Below are positions 62,797 to 64,000 of a stretch of DNA of 64,000 bases, one piece after another. Below the pieces are notes generated by a model that saw only the letters and a list, made by a program, of their open reading frames with translations, did not search any database and was not told where the DNA came from. Origin of the DNA: Acidobacteriota bacterium. GTDB lineage: Bacteria; Acidobacteriota; Terriglobia; Terriglobales; Acidobacteriaceae. Each line of letters opens with the position of its first letter. Within the stretch, counting starts at the first letter, position 1. The stretch covers positions 310,001-374,000 of the forward strand of contig JAJZBZ010000002.1 in NCBI GenBank assembly GCA_021846275.1, written 5' to 3'. The position numbers and the translations under genes were made by a program.

Positions 62797-64000
62797 TTAT
62801 TTGCCTTCCTCCTGCGCGGGGGTGGGAATGAAGGCGGGCTGAGGATCGATGAGATCACCCTCGCGATAGTTGTCCTGGCCGGCGGCGATGACCTTTTCGC
62901 CGGCCTTGAGTCCGCCGTCGATGATCTCGATCCGGTTCGGCGTCTGGATGCCGAGCTTCACGTTGCGCTTGACAACGTGGTTGGTGGAGTCCAGAACGAG
63001 GATGTAGTAGATGTTGCCGGAGGTGACGACGCACTGAGCCGGGATGTAGATGGCATCGGGCTTGGTTTTGAGATAGAAGGTGGTCTCGGCGTACATGCCC
63101 GTCGTCAGCTTGAGGGTCGGGTTGGGCACATCGACCTCAGTGAGCATGGTGCGCGTGGAGGGATCGAGCTGGCGGGTAAAGCGGATGATTTTGCCGGGGA
63201 AGACCTCGCCGGTCGAGTCCACGTGGACATCGACATGACCGCCGATGTCGATGTAGGGCACATCGGACTCAGGCACCGGCATGCGGAGTCGGAGCAGGTC
63301 GCTCTGGGCGACGCTGACGACGGGCATGGCCTGGGTGTTGGAGTCGGTGCCGGCCTGGACGAGCGCGCCGGTGTCGGCGTAGCGGAAGGTGACGACGCCG
63401 TTGAAGGGCGAGAGGATGTCGGTGTAGGCGTAGAGCGCGTTGACGCGGTCCTCGTTGGATTTGGCGAGGCTCAACTGCTGCTGCGCGGCTTCATAGGCGG
63501 CTTTGGAGACATCGATCTTGGCCGCCGCTTCGAGGTCGCGAGCCTCGTAGTCGTCGATCTCCTGTTGGGCGATGAGGCCGGGACGCTCCTTGGCAGCTTC
63601 GGCCAGGCGGGTGTAGTTAAGGTGGATGGCGCGGTAGGCGGCGTCGGCGTGGGCGACCTCGTCCTTTTCGCGGACGACCTGGGCCTGGGCATGCTGAACG
63701 GCGGCGCGAGTCTCTGCCAACTGGTCCCGCAACTCAGGCACTTCCAGCTTGGCCATGACCTCGTTGGTATGGACGATGTCGCCGATATCGACCTTGATCC
63801 AGCGGACGTAACCGGCAACCTTGGCGTGGACGGCAACGTTCTGGTAGGGGATGAACTGGCCGGCGACCTGAAGCTGGGCGGTGAGGTCGCCCTGCTGCGC
63901 GACGGCAACCGGCGCGGGAAGGGCTTTTTCGGCCACCTCAACCGGCTTGCGGCTGCGCACCACAACCACGACTACAATTGCTGCCACGATGAGCAGCAGT
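62797..64000 (-). CDS. RND periplasmic adaptor (membrane fusion protein), 5' end cut by window
   Basis: The frame is open to the window edge; about 401 residues are visible. It begins in a membrane anchor (LLIVAAIVVVVVV) followed by barrel-sandwich and coiled-coil regions: VAVHAKVAGYVRWIKVDIGDIV, a long helix of Ala/Glu/Arg (AQVVREKDEVAHADAAYR), LSPFNGVVTFRYADTGALV, PVPESDVPYIDIGGHVDV, and the C-terminal beta-domain with GLKAGEKVIAAGQDN. The true start lies beyond 64000. Its TAA directly adjoins the RND ATG. It bridges the RND pump and the TolC channel. Confidence 0.92.
   Translation of the reverse strand, partial: LLLIVAAIVVVVVVRSRKPVEVAEKALPAPVAVAQQGDLTAQLQVAGQFIPYQNVAVHAKVAGYVRWIKVDIGDIVHTNEVMAKLEVPELRDQLAETRAAVQHAQAQVVREKDEVAHADAAYRAIHLNYTRLAEAAKERPGLIAQQEIDDYEARDLEAAAKIDVSKAAYEAAQQQLSLAKSNEDRVNALYAYTDILSPFNGVVTFRYADTGALVQAGTDSNTQAMPVVSVAQSDLLRLRMPVPESDVPYIDIGGHVDVHVDSTGEVFPGKIIRFTRQLDPSTRTMLTEVDVPNPTLKLTTGMYAETTFYLKTKPDAIYIPAQCVVTSGNIYYILVLDSTNHVVKRNVKLGIQTPNRIEIIDGGLKAGEKVIAAGQDNYREGDLIDPQPAFIPTPAQEEGK

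Overview
This 64 kb, GC-rich window looks like a chromosomal segment of an Acidobacteriota bacterium, probably class Terriglobia. The evidence is a VWFA-related protein of the acidobacterial type, a very long Oar-like TonB-dependent receptor with a carboxypeptidase-regulatory N-terminus, an ECF sigma factor of the Ser/Thr-kinase-linked type, lipoproteins of the DUF4382 and Ig-repeat kinds, and a GTP-type PEP carboxykinase. No rRNA, phage, plasmid or CRISPR was seen. Two tRNA genes are present: Ser(TGA) and one with anticodon CAT.

Layout. 1-4.4 kb is housekeeping: a metal-dependent hydrolase cut by the window edge, nadD, an RsfS ribosome silencing factor with a long histone-H1-like Ala/Lys tail, an exported amidase and an Hsp15-like S4 protein. 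tRNA-Ser lies at 4.54 kb. From about 4.8 to 21.5 kb there is an accessory island of visibly lower GC. It holds a formylglycine-generating enzyme (FGE), two Cys-type sulfatases, two paralogous GH128-like glycosidases, a GH5-like glycosidase, the Oar-like receptor and two paralogous membrane-anchored putative regulators, and it is scarred by IS66, IS3 and IS630 relics. 21.5-40.5 kb returns to core and lineage genes: mtnP, a Bax-inhibitor-1-like protein, pncA, VWFA and DUF4382 proteins, a beta-helix/PKD/PA14-like glycosidase, a YceI + b561-like pair, pckG, an Ig-repeat lipoprotein, and a Ser/Thr kinase overlapping an ECF sigma factor. 40.6-48 kb has an outer-membrane barrel, a GH79-like glycosidase, a DNA glycosylase, lipB, an E2 acyltransferase and alr. 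48.4-57.9 kb is signalling and transport: PP2C phosphatase, APC permease, BBP2-like porin, a soluble histidine kinase and OmpR-type regulator, a small membrane protein overlapping an unusual Amt transporter, a second Ser/Thr kinase and an SMR-like protein. The window ends in a compact adaptor-RND-TolC efflux operon.

How the parts fit. The clearest coordinated system is the 5-21 kb island. The FGE keeps both copper-binding cysteines and would activate the two sulfatases, both of which carry the Cys-x-Pro-Ser-Arg motif. The sulfatases and both GH128-like enzymes carry twin-arginine leaders, so modified, folded enzymes could be exported by Tat. The receptor could import products, and the two membrane-anchored proteins, each close to one GH128 copy, are candidate sensors. 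I read this as a utilisation locus for a sulfated beta-glucan-like polysaccharide. That reading is inference: the substrate cannot be known from sequence alone.
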